DNA from: Pseudomonadota bacterium
GTDB taxonomy: Bacteria > Pseudomonadota > Gammaproteobacteria > Pseudomonadales > Azotimanducaceae
Direction: 5' to 3'
NCBI GenBank assembly: GCA_027621895.1
Contig: JAQCAK010000116.1
Span: forward strand, 1 to 6,419
DNA: 6,419 nt
The translations under genes were made by a program, and so were the position numbers. The notes below the pieces were generated by a model. That model made no database searches, was not told the origin of the DNA, and worked only from the letters and a program-made list of their open reading frames with translations. Below, piece by piece: positions 1-6,248 of this stretch; position 1 is the first letter of the stretch; every line of letters begins with the position of its first letter.

Positions 1-1450
1 GATACTTGCTGCGAACCAGCTCCCGGGCCTTTTCAATATCCAGGCTGCGGGAAACGCGCTCGAAGTTCCTGATCATGATACTCGCCACAGATGCGCGGTT
101 GAGCGCCTGGGAAAGAGGGTTCTGCCGAAACTCCAGACCCAGGGTTTCCATATGCATCAGGAAAACCGATTTCAGTCCAAAGACCTGGCTCGCGGTCATA
201 TTGGCAACGATAATCACCAGCATCGCAGGCAGGATAATATTCGGATTGTTGGTCAGCTCAAGTACGGCCATCAGCGCAGCAAGCGGAGCCTGCAGAACGG
301 CTCCCATCATCGCACCCATGCCAAGCATCACATAAAAGGCGTCGGCCGACAGTCCGGTATCCAGGAGCTTTGCAGCAAGCGCGAACAGGCTGCCGGCCAT
401 GGCGCCGATGAACAGGGTCGGAGCGATAATGCCGACTGGTATACCCAGTGCCAGAATGGTTGAAGACAGCAGGATTTTGAGAATAAAGACCGTCAGCAGG
501 ATTACAACGCCCAGTTCGCCAGCCAGCGCCAGGTTCACTGTGTCGTAGCCGACGCCCAGTATCTCGGGCACAAAAACAGCGACACTGCCCGTCAACAGTC
601 CCGCTATCAATAACCGCAGCGAGATGCTTGCAGGTCGTCGCTCATGGACGAGAAAGAAAGTCCGTACGAACACGGCCGCGACGGCGCCCACAAAGATGCC
701 TTCAACAAGCAGAATGGGCAGATCGACCAGTGAGGCCATCGATACGGGCGGAACATCGAATGCCGTAGCGGAACCAAACACCGTCTGGGTCAGCAGCGCC
801 GCGACCACGGACGCGAGGATCACCGGGATGAAGCCGGCGATGGTGTATTCCATGATGATCACTTCCATTGAGAAGATCACACCGGCAACGGGCGTGTTAA
901 AGGACGCAGAAATGGCTGCCGCTGCACCGCAGCCTACCAGGACACGAACGCTGTTATTGGGTAGCTTCAGGTATTGACCGAGCAGGCTGCTGCCAGCCGC
1001 GCCCAGTTGGATCGCCGGTCCCTCGCGGCCACCTGATTGACCGGAGCCGAGAGCGATTGCACCGGCAAAAAACTGGTAGACGGCGTTCTTCCAGGGCATA
1101 TGCCCCTGGTGTCGAGACAGGCGTTCAAGCACGTGGACCACGCCAACATGCCGATCATTCTCGCTGATCAGCAGGAACAGGGGCAGTAGAACCAGAACCC
1201 CGCCCAGCGGAAGCAGAAATGCCTGCAGGCGTGACAGTTGCTCAAATTTCTCGGGATCGTCTATCAGGAACAGTGTCAGCGGCCATTCGATCATGAGTCG
1301 AAAAGCGATGATAACCAGTCCTGTCACGAGCCCTGAGGCAATACCGAGAATGGCGAACTGCGGCAGAGAGTCGATTGAGGCCAGTCGACGGCGGAACGTG
1401 CGCAGCGAAATCCGGGGAGGTATCTTCATGGAGCGACTATAGCGACTCAT
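1..1450 (-). CDS. ClC family chloride channel/transporter, C-terminus cut off by window edge
   Basis: The reverse strand is open from 1450 to base 1 with no stop, giving 483 residues of a multi-pass inner-membrane protein that moves chloride or similar anions. Family landmarks are visible: GREGP at about residues 141-145 with the gating glutamate E143, an FNTPVAG-type segment near 184, a GIIAP motif at 340-344 (the GxFxP equivalent), and an APLAALMAVLELT helix near 388-400. The residues after about 450 (SVASIMIRNFERVS) resemble the start of a CBS domain, so a regulatory cytoplasmic tail probably follows outside the window. The classical GSGIP motif is not recognisable (HVGVVHV near 101-107), and valine 197 and phenylalanine 430 replace the E203 and Y445 positions of E. 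coli ClcA. I chose the ATG at 1450 because AAGGA lies 5 bases before it; the in-frame ATG at 1429 lacks a ribosome site. Family is certain; channel versus exchanger is not. Confidence 0.93.
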   Translation of the reverse strand, partial: MSRYSRSMKIPPRISLRTFRRRLASIDSLPQFAILGIASGLVTGLVIIAFRLMIEWPLTLFLIDDPEKFEQLSRLQAFLLPLGGVLVLLPLFLLISENDRHVGVVHVLERLSRHQGHMPWKNAVYQFFAGAIALGSGQSGGREGPAIQLGAAGSSLLGQYLKLPNNSVRVLVGCGAAAAISASFNTPVAGVIFSMEVIIMEYTIAGFIPVILASVVAALLTQTVFGSATAFDVPPVSMASLVDLPILLVEGIFVGAVAAVFVRTFFLVHERRPASISLRLLIAGLLTGSVAVFVPEILGVGYDTVNLALAGELGVVILLTVFILKILLSSTILALGIPVGIIAPTLFIGAMAGSLFALAAKLLDTGLSADAFYVMLGMGAMMGAVLQAPLAALMAVLELTNNPNIILPAMLVIIVANMTASQVFGLKSVFLMHMETLGLEFRQNPLSQALNRASVASIMIRNFERVSRSLDIEKARELVRSKY

Positions 1451-1455
1451 GGCAG

Positions 1456-1460
1456 TCCTT
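1456..1460 (-). promoter_or_regulatory. Ribosome binding site of the ClC gene
   Basis: AAGGA on the reverse strand ends 5 bases before the ATG at 1450. It decides between that start and the in-frame ATG seven codons later, which has no comparable purine-rich sequence in front. Confidence 0.6.
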
Positions 1461-1485
1461 AGTAGCGTTGCTGGAGGACAATAGG

Positions 1486-1512
1486 TTGATTTTCAAGGGT
1501 TTGTGCTAAAGT
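1486..1512 (+). promoter_or_regulatory. Candidate extended -10 promoter for the DUF6776-bactofilin pair
   Basis: TTGATT (1486-1491) resembles a -35 box. TGC followed by TAAAGT (1504-1512) resembles an extended -10 box. The spacer is 15 bases, short but tolerable with an extended -10. Transcription would start near 1519, after the GTG at 1503, which supports initiation at the ATG at 1548. This is a pattern match only. Confidence 0.4.
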
Positions 1513-1547
1513 ATTTCCCCCGTTTCGACGCAAGAACCCCGGTTGCT

Positions 1548-2282
1548 ATGGCAGCGGTAAAAGGCAGCAAGCAGTTTGAGATGGTGGTAGTCCCCCATCG
1601 TCCACTCTATAAAGTGATGATATTCCTCGCTTTTATCGTGGCCATGGCGGCGTTGGGCTGGCTGACTCACCAGGTGGGTATGAACCAGGGTATGGCGCTC
1701 AAGGTCGAAGTCGTCAAGGAAAGGGACATTATCCGCGGGCAGCTCGAGGAATCGCGGAAACTGATCGCAGAAATGCGACAGGAAATAGCCGATCTTAAAG
1801 TCGGCGGCCAGATTGATGACAAGGCGACGGAAGAAGTCCGTGAGACCAACGAGTCGCTTCAGGAGCAGATCGCCGAACTGAATGAGGAAATCAGCTTCTA
1901 CAAGGGCGTGATGTTACCCAACGTGGCGACCCGTGGATTGCGAATCGAACGACTTGACCTGTCTTCTTCTGCACCGAACAGGATCAGGTACTCACTGCTG
2001 CTGACCCAGATTGCGGACAAGCATGACTATGTGCAGGGTGGTGTGCAGATTTCAGTAGTTGGCCAGCAGGGCGAACAGGAAAAGAGCCTGCTGTTAAGTG
2101 AAGTAGATACGGATAAATCAGATGCGGTGCGTTTCCGCTTCAGGTATTTCCAGAATATCAATGGCGAGATGGTGGTACCGGCAGGATTTGAACCCAGGGC
2201 AGTCATGGTGGTTGCCCAGGCTACCGGTTCCGGCGCACAGCGACTTGAAAAGCGCTTTGACTGGTCGCTGAACGGAGGATAA
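1548..2282 (+). CDS. DUF6776-like single-pass membrane protein with coiled coil
   Basis: This is a 244-residue protein of unknown function that I place in the DUF6776 family from its overall pattern. Residues 1-21 form a short, basic, probably cytoplasmic tail containing VVVPHRP. Residues about 22-43 form one hydrophobic membrane helix. Residues about 54-118 are charged and heptad-like (many E, K, L, I), consistent with a coiled coil ending in ELNEEISFYKG. Residues about 125-244 look like a beta-rich domain containing RYFQ and a tryptophan near the end (FDWS). The open frame extends upstream to a GTG at 1503, but that codon lies inside the candidate promoter and adds atypical sequence, so I prefer the ATG at 1548; neither start has a well-placed Shine-Dalgarno. 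The stop overlaps the next gene's ribosome-site region, so the protein is probably co-produced with the bactofilin and may be its membrane partner (inference). Confidence 0.78.
   Translation: MAAVKGSKQFEMVVVPHRPLYKVMIFLAFIVAMAALGWLTHQVGMNQGMALKVEVVKERDIIRGQLEESRKLIAEMRQEIADLKVGGQIDDKATEEVRETNESLQEQIAELNEEISFYKGVMLPNVATRGLRIERLDLSSSAPNRIRYSLLLTQIADKHDYVQGGVQISVVGQQGEQEKSLLLSEVDTDKSDAVRFRFRYFQNINGEMVVPAGFEPRAVMVVAQATGSGAQRLEKRFDWSLNGG
2274..2278 (+). promoter_or_regulatory. Strong ribosome binding site of the bactofilin gene
   Basis: GGAGG lies inside the last codons of the upstream gene, 8 bases before the ATG at 2287. Ribosomes ending at the TAA (2280-2282) would stop on top of it, which suggests translational coupling. 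Confidence 0.7.
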
Positions 2283-2286
2283 AGAG

Positions 2287-2748
2287 ATGTTTGGAAAGGA
2301 GACAAAAACAGAATCAGGCATCACGCTGGTGGCAACCAATTGTGAACTGGAAGGTGATGTTCACTTCAGTGATCAGCTGATCGTCAACGGGATCGTTAAA
2401 GGCAACATCTACGCCCAGGCCGGATCAAAGGCAACGGTAACGATCAGTGAAAAGGGTCGGGTCAAAGGTGAAATTCACGTTCCCAACGTGATTGTTAATG
2501 GCAAGATCTTCGGTGACATACGCTCTGACCGGCATATCGAGCTGGCGGCGAAAGCCGAGGTCAAAGGCAATGTGTATTACCATCTGATCGAGATGGTCAA
2601 AGGCTCACGGGTGGATGGACATCTGGTCCACATGCAGGATGGCAAGGGAGAGGTTGCCGAACCCCAGCCGGCCAGAAACAGGGAGAAACCGGAAGAAGCA
2701 GACGCCCAGGCGGCCCCGATGACGTCAGTCAAATCCCGATCAGCCTGA
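2287..2748 (+). CDS. Bactofilin (polymer-forming cytoskeletal protein)
   Basis: This 153-residue bactofilin belongs to a bacterial family that polymerises without nucleotide into beta-helical filaments, often membrane-bound, that position cell-wall enzymes and shape determinants. The repeat-like beta-helix core spans about residues 12-115, with recurring turns of the form NGxVxGxI (LIVNGIVKGNI at 31-41, VIVNGKIFGDI at 68-78, AEVKGNV at 90-96, SRVDGHL at 107-113). The first residues, MFGKETK, resemble the short amphiphilic membrane-binding peptide described for other bactofilins. Residues about 120-153 form a charged, E/P/A-rich tail, probably disordered. The length is normal for the family. 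The gene starts 4 bases after the preceding stop. An M23 endopeptidase, a common functional partner of bactofilins, lies about 430 bases downstream on the other strand. The family call is strong; the specific role is unknown. Confidence 0.93.
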   Translation: MFGKETKTESGITLVATNCELEGDVHFSDQLIVNGIVKGNIYAQAGSKATVTISEKGRVKGEIHVPNVIVNGKIFGDIRSDRHIELAAKAEVKGNVYYHLIEMVKGSRVDGHLVHMQDGKGEVAEPQPARNREKPEEADAQAAPMTSVKSRSA

Positions 2749-2752
2749 ATCC

Positions 2753-2773
2753 GGCGGCCTTTTGTACGCCGCC
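2753..2773 (+). terminator. GC hairpin between bactofilin and erpA, weak or degenerate terminator
   Basis: GGCGGC (2753-2758) and GCCGCC (2768-2773) can form a 6-bp all-GC stem with a 9-base loop, starting 5 bases after the bactofilin stop. The sequence after it, TCTTGAAA, is not a proper U tract. It may be a leaky terminator or a processing hairpin that separates expression of erpA from the bactofilin pair. Confidence 0.35.
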
Positions 2774-2812
2774 TCTTGAAACCGTGTGATCAGCCCTTAT
2801 TTAGTGGAGATT

Positions 2813-3163
2813 ATGGAAGCAACAACCTACGAACCGATGGCACTGAAATTTTCTGACGCGGCTGCGCAGAAGGTGAAAGCGTTGATTGCGGAAGAAGAAA
2901 ACGAGAATCTCAAGCTTCGCGTTTTCGTCACAGGTGGCGGATGCTCAGGGTTTGAGTATGGGTTTACCTTTGATGAAGATGTCGAGGATGACGACACCCA
3001 GGTCGAAAATGCAGGTGTTGCCCTGTTGATCGATTCCCTGAGTTACCAGTACCTGGCGGGTTCACAGGTAGATTTCAAAGAGGACCTTCAGGGATCACGG
3101 TTCGTCGTGAACAACCCCAATGCTGTCACCACCTGCGGGTGCGGCAATTCCTTCTCAATCTGA
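2813..3163 (+). CDS. erpA: Iron-sulfur cluster insertion protein ErpA (A-type carrier)
   Basis: This 116-residue HesB/IscA-family carrier accepts Fe-S clusters from the assembly machinery and delivers them to target enzymes in the cytoplasm; in E. coli these include the isoprenoid enzymes IspG and IspH. The three conserved cluster-ligand cysteines are present: C44 in the GGGCSGF motif, and C108 and C110 in TCGCG near the C-terminus. The ending (GNSFSI) and internal segments such as LKLRVFVTGGGCSGF and YGFTFDEDV are close to E. coli and Pseudomonas ErpA, which distinguishes it from IscA and SufA. I chose the ATG at 2813 because it gives the same length as Pseudomonas ErpA as I recall it and has GGAG just upstream, although at only 3 bases; the frame is open to a GTG at 2786. 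The usual VDP before the MS/QYL segment reads IDS here. The gene converges with the M23 gene, with 16 bases between stops. Confidence 0.96.
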   Translation: MEATTYEPMALKFSDAAAQKVKALIAEEENENLKLRVFVTGGGCSGFEYGFTFDEDVEDDDTQVENAGVALLIDSLSYQYLAGSQVDFKEDLQGSRFVVNNPNAVTTCGCGNSFSI

Positions 3164-3179
3164 GGCGATTCAGGGACTG

Positions 3180-4538
3180 TTATTCACCGGCCCCGGTAGC
3201 TCCGGCACTGGCCAGGCTCTGACCTGATATTGATTGCAGCTGCGCCAGCACGGGGGAGATAGACGCCCGGAATCGTGCCATTTCATCCTCGTGAATCGGG
3301 TTGGCCTTTGGCAGTTTTACCGTTCTAGGGTTTCTGTGGACGCCGTTCACCAGGAACTCATAGTGCAGGTGTGGTGCGGTCGCCCATCCGGTGGCACCGA
3401 CATAGCCGATTGTCTGACCCTGCCTGACTGTTTTCCCGGGTTTTACGCCGTTTGCAAAAGCAGAAAGATGCAGGTACTTGGTGGTGTACTGCTCGCCATG
3501 CTGGATCACCACGTACTTGCCTGACGCGTTGTTCTGCCTGCTGATTGTGACCTTGCCGTCGCCTGCCGCGAGTACCGGAGTACCCTTTCTGGCCGCGTAG
3601 TCGATACCGCGGTGGGGCATGCGTTTCTTGTGGATCGGGTGCATCCGGTTCAGGTTGAAGGACGAACTGACGTGAGAGAAATGAACCGGGTCACGCAGAA
3701 ACGCCTTGCGCAGGCTTCTGCCATCCGGGGTGTAGTAGTCAGCCCGATCACCGGTGTCGGTATATCGGATGGCGTCATGAGTTTTGCCCATATTGGTGAA
3801 GGAGGCTGCGATAATTTCACCTTCCTTCACTTTCTCACCGTCAATATAGATCTGCTCGTACATGAGCGAAAAAGAGTCGCCGGCACGAAGATCCAGCGCG
3901 AAACTGATATCCCACTGGAAGATATAGCTGAGTTTCATGATGATATTGTCAGAGAGACCCGCGGCTTTGCCGGCATGGTAGAGGGAAGGCTGGTCCCTGG
4001 TGATATTTGCGGTCTCATAGGCAATGATCTTTTCGGGTACGGCCTGTACCCAGTTGGCGCTGAAGCGACCCTCACGCCTTGAAATCACCAGTGTATCGAA
4101 TACATTTTTCTTGTAGTGGATGGCCAGAAGCTCGCCGCTGAGGTTCAGCTGGAAGGCGAGTTCCTGGCCCGGCATGATCTTCCTGAGTGTCGAGACTTCC
4201 GGGCCCAGATCCACGATCTGCTGCAGTACGGCAGGAGAAAGCTTGAGACGCTGGAATATCTTGGCGAGATTGTCGCCGGGTTTTACCCTGACTTTCTCCC
4301 AGCGGTCAGCGATGGGTTCTTCCAGTACCGCGGGCAGTACGGCGGGCAGTGCCGCCGGCTTTGCATCGGATGCAGATTCGCTGAGCGTGGGCTGTGCGGT
4401 CTCTTTGACAACGGTCAACGGAACCGGTGTGGTGAAGCGTTCCGGTTTTTCATGGGCAGGCAACGCGGTGATGACAATCGTGAGGACGATGGCGAGCAGC
4501 GCGGCGGCTTTCAGGTGCGATTTGGGATAAGTGTTCAT
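3180..4538 (-). CDS. M23 family peptidoglycan DD-endopeptidase, MepM-like
   Basis: This 452-residue envelope protein is predicted to cut peptide cross-links in peptidoglycan. Residues about 9-28 form a hydrophobic N-terminal signal or anchor. A proline/alanine-rich linker spans about 35-78. A LysM/OapA-like domain (VRVKPGDNLAKIFQRL...MPGQELAF) covers about 80-130, and a middle domain, typical of MepM/Csd3-type enzymes and possibly autoinhibitory, covers about 135-265. The LytM catalytic domain is at about 300-405. Its metal and catalytic residues are complete: H309 and D313 (HRGID), H357 (KYLHL), and H390 and H392 (PHLHYE). The length is close to E. coli MepM (about 440). I chose the ATG at 4538 because the signal sequence begins there; the frame stays open upstream to 4865, but that stretch is low-complexity and overlaps tyrS. 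No clear Shine-Dalgarno precedes it. The protein is probably periplasmic, tethered to the inner membrane. In Pseudomonas, as I recall, anmK lies between it and erpA; here it does not. Confidence 0.93.
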   Translation of the reverse strand: MNTYPKSHLKAAALLAIVLTIVITALPAHEKPERFTTPVPLTVVKETAQPTLSESASDAKPAALPAVLPAVLEEPIADRWEKVRVKPGDNLAKIFQRLKLSPAVLQQIVDLGPEVSTLRKIMPGQELAFQLNLSGELLAIHYKKNVFDTLVISRREGRFSANWVQAVPEKIIAYETANITRDQPSLYHAGKAAGLSDNIIMKLSYIFQWDISFALDLRAGDSFSLMYEQIYIDGEKVKEGEIIAASFTNMGKTHDAIRYTDTGDRADYYTPDGRSLRKAFLRDPVHFSHVSSSFNLNRMHPIHKKRMPHRGIDYAARKGTPVLAAGDGKVTISRQNNASGKYVVIQHGEQYTTKYLHLSAFANGVKPGKTVRQGQTIGYVGATGWATAPHLHYEFLVNGVHRNPRTVKLPKANPIHEDEMARFRASISPVLAQLQSISGQSLASAGATGAGE

Positions 4539-4592
4539 AAAAGCAAAGAAGTAGCTGTCCTTTTTTGTGCCCAATCTTAGAAACTGCCGGTA

Positions 4593-4598
4593 AATATA
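4593..4598 (-). promoter_or_regulatory. Candidate -10 box for the M23 peptidase gene
   Basis: The reverse strand reads TATATT inside the AT-rich patch, about 55 bases before the ATG at 4538. No good -35 box is found 16-18 bases upstream, so the call rests on base composition and position only. Confidence 0.3.
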
Positions 4599-4700
4599 TA
4601 AAAACAAAAGAAAAAATGGAAGAAGGAAAGGGGCGTTCGCGCCGTGGTTCTGCTCTTGCGACTCCTTGAGCCCCGCCCTGTCCAATGACCGGCTGCGAAT

Positions 4701-4725
4701 CCAATGCGGGGTCCCGGGGCATTGG
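4701..4725. repeat. Perfect 7-bp inverted repeat upstream of tyrS
   Basis: CCAATGC (4701-4707) and GCATTGG (4719-4725) are perfect inverted copies around an 11-base GC-rich centre that includes a CCCGGG palindrome. A further direct copy, TCCAATG, is at 4681-4687, matching 4700-4706. This could be an operator or an RNA hairpin upstream of tyrS or the peptidase gene; there is no U tract, so it is not a terminator. Confidence 0.45.
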
Positions 4726-4726
4726 C

Positions 4727-4754
4727 TTGTATTTCCCGTGGGTTCGGGTATGTT
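4727..4754 (+). promoter_or_regulatory. Weak candidate promoter for tyrS
   Basis: TTGTAT (4727-4732) and TATGTT (4749-4754) are separated by 16 bases, which would start transcription near 4761 and leave a leader of about 87 bases. The match is poor (3/6 and 4/6) and other placements are possible. Confidence 0.25.
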
Positions 4755-4847
4755 GCGGCTCCGATTACTGACATCCGGCTGGTCATGCGCTTCTGGAGCG
4801 TACCCGGGATCGTCTGGTGTGCCCTTTATTAAACCGGTGGTTACGAA

Positions 4848-6134
4848 ATGAGTCTCATTGATCAATTCAGGGAATTAGGTCTGATTGCCCAGCTCAGCGC
4901 GGACGAAGAGCTGGTTGAACACCTGCAGCAGGCCTGTCGTACGGTGTACTGTGGATTCGACCCGACGGCGGACAGTCTGCATATCGGCAACCTGGTACCT
5001 TTGCTGGCGTTGAGAAGATTCCAGCTGGCGGGCCATCGACCACTGCTGCTGGTGGGCGGCGCTACCGGTATGATCGGTGACCCCGGCGGTCGGGACAGTG
5101 AGCGGGAGTTGCAGACAGCGGATGCGGTTGAGCGTCAGCTGGCCAGGATACGCCAGCAGGCAGAACAGTTCCTGGATTTTAACAGCGGTGAAAGTTCGGC
5201 GATTGTCGTCAACAACATGGACTGGACCCGGGATCTTTCGGTAATTGATTATCTTCGGGAGATTGGCAAGCACTTCAGTGTCAATGCCATGATCCAGAAG
5301 GAATCAGTGCGAAAACGCATTGAAGACCCCACCAAGGGGATCAGCTACACGGAATTCAGCTACCAGATTCTTCAGGCATATGACTTTGCTGTCCTGCACC
5401 GTGATTACGGCTGCACCATTCAGATGGGCGGCAGCGACCAGTGGGGCAATATCACGGCCGGCATAGACCTGATCCGACGGATGCATGGCGAGCAGGCCTA
5501 CGCGGTCACCTATCCTCTGATCACAAAATCCGACGGTACCAAGTTCGGAAAAAGCTCCGGGGGCGCTATCTGGCTTGACCCGGCCATGACTTCACCCTTC
5601 AGTTTCTACCAGTTCTGGATTAATACAGACGACGCGGATGTGCTGAAGTACCTGAAGATATTCACTTTCCTGGAGCAGGACAGGCTGGCCGGGCTGGCGT
5701 CTGATCATGCGAACGATCCCGGCAGCCGTGTGGCCCACCGGGAACTGGCCAGGGAAGTGACGCGACTGGTTCACGGCGAAGACGGGCTGGCAGCGGCAGA
5801 GCGAATTACCCAGGCCATGTTCGCGAATCGAATTGGTGATCTGGGTGAAGGTGACCTGGCCCAGCTGGCCCAGGATGGCATGCCGTCTTCTGTCTCGGCA
5901 TCTGAAACGCCGCTGCTGGTAGACGCGCTGGTGGAATCCGGTCTCGCGGTCACCCCCAGGGGTGACGTCACGGTGGGTCAGGCCCGCAAGCTGATTCAGG
6001 GTAATGCGGTAGCCGTTAATGGTGAAAAGATTGCTGACACTGAGTTCAGGCTGGTGCGTGAGAATGCGTTGCACGGCAAATATTTCGTTCTGCAGAAGGG
6101 CAAGAAAAACCACCACCTGGTCTGCCTTCCCTGA
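4848..6134 (+). CDS. tyrS: Tyrosyl-tRNA synthetase
   Basis: This 428-residue class I aminoacyl-tRNA synthetase activates tyrosine with ATP and charges tRNA-Tyr in the cytoplasm. The Rossmann catalytic domain spans about residues 30-320. It contains YCGFDPTADSLHIGN (the HIGH motif at 45-48 reads HIGN), tyrosine-binding residues Y172, Q176 and D179 in SYQILQAYD, the GGSDQWGN signature at 194-201, and KFGKS at 232-236 as the KMSKS loop. The C-terminal S4-like tRNA-binding domain covers about 368-428 (VGQARKLIQGNAVAVNGEKIAD). Length and sequence match the E. coli-type TyrS (424 residues as I recall) closely. The ATG at 4848 has GGTGG 7 bases upstream. The gene is divergent from the M23 gene and convergent with the tRNA pair. 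No intrinsic terminator is obvious after it. Confidence 0.97.
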   Translation: MSLIDQFRELGLIAQLSADEELVEHLQQACRTVYCGFDPTADSLHIGNLVPLLALRRFQLAGHRPLLLVGGATGMIGDPGGRDSERELQTADAVERQLARIRQQAEQFLDFNSGESSAIVVNNMDWTRDLSVIDYLREIGKHFSVNAMIQKESVRKRIEDPTKGISYTEFSYQILQAYDFAVLHRDYGCTIQMGGSDQWGNITAGIDLIRRMHGEQAYAVTYPLITKSDGTKFGKSSGGAIWLDPAMTSPFSFYQFWINTDDADVLKYLKIFTFLEQDRLAGLASDHANDPGSRVAHRELAREVTRLVHGEDGLAAAERITQAMFANRIGDLGEGDLAQLAQDGMPSSVSASETPLLVDALVESGLAVTPRGDVTVGQARKLIQGNAVAVNGEKIADTEFRLVRENALHGKYFVLQKGKKNHHLVCLP

Positions 6135-6139
6135 TGCCT

Positions 6140-6185
6140 GAGATCCTGCGCAGGCTCTAAGCGCTGGTTTCCGGACCTGCTCCGG
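6140..6185. other. Small hairpins between tyrS and tRNA-Ala, no clear terminator
   Basis: Two short inverted sequences follow tyrS: CCTGCGCAGG (6145-6154), extendable by GAG/CTC with a bulge, and CCGGA-CCTGC-TCCGG (6171-6185), a 5-bp stem with a 5-base loop. Neither is followed by a T run on either strand. They may act as weak bidirectional stop or 3'-end stabilising structures for the converging tyrS and tRNA transcripts. Confidence 0.3.
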
Positions 6186-6215
6186 CGACGGTTCTGAAAG
6201 AGAAGCTGTTGAGAG

Positions 6216-6244
6216 AGAAAGATCTGAAATAGAAAGATCTGAAA
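6216..6244. repeat. Two 14-bp tandem direct repeats beside tRNA-Ala
   Basis: AGAAAGATCTGAAA occurs at 6216-6229 and again at 6231-6244, a period of 15 bases; a partial echo, TCTGAAAGAGAA, lies at 6193-6204. On the tRNA strand this is a pyrimidine-rich, G-poor trailer immediately after tRNA-Ala, the kind of sequence Rho can load on (inference). Confidence 0.6.
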
Positions 6245-6248
6245 GAAA

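Larger units (their letters stand above)
4539..4847. other. Divergent intergenic region between M23 peptidase and tyrS
   Basis: About 309 bases carry no supportable gene. From left to right the region holds a T6 run (4561-4566), an AT-rich patch at about 4591-4617 containing TATATATTTA on the reverse strand, a small GGCG-TTCG-CGCC hairpin (4632-4643), the inverted repeat 4701-4725, and a weak rightward promoter candidate near 4727-4754. The frames that cross it are open by chance and show no family resemblance. Confidence 0.7.

Noticed and set aside
6..977. Forward-strand open frames at 6-335, 152-463 and 624-977
   Set aside because: These are shadows of the reverse-strand ClC gene, which has clear family motifs over the same bases.
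2776..2803. Possible erpA promoter, TTGAAA with TTATTT or TATTTA
   Set aside because: The spacing is 15-16 bases and the -10 match is poor, so I do not support it as a feature.
3234..4580. Several forward open frames inside the M23 peptidase gene
   Set aside because: They are composition-driven shadows; the reverse frame carries all M23 metal-binding and catalytic residues.
4616..4669. Tiny 17-codon leader-like frame starting at 4616
   Set aside because: No ribosome binding site, and no tyrosine or regulatory codon run that would suggest attenuation of tyrS.
4539..4865. In-frame N-terminal extension of the M23 peptidase to an ATG at 4865
   Set aside because: It would overlap the tyrS start, shows no domain, crosses an AT-rich low-complexity patch, and would bury the clear signal sequence starting at 4538.
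4975..5000. HIGN instead of HIGH in TyrS as a defect
   Set aside because: The second histidine of this motif varies among class I synthetases, and all other catalytic and tyrosine-binding motifs are intact.
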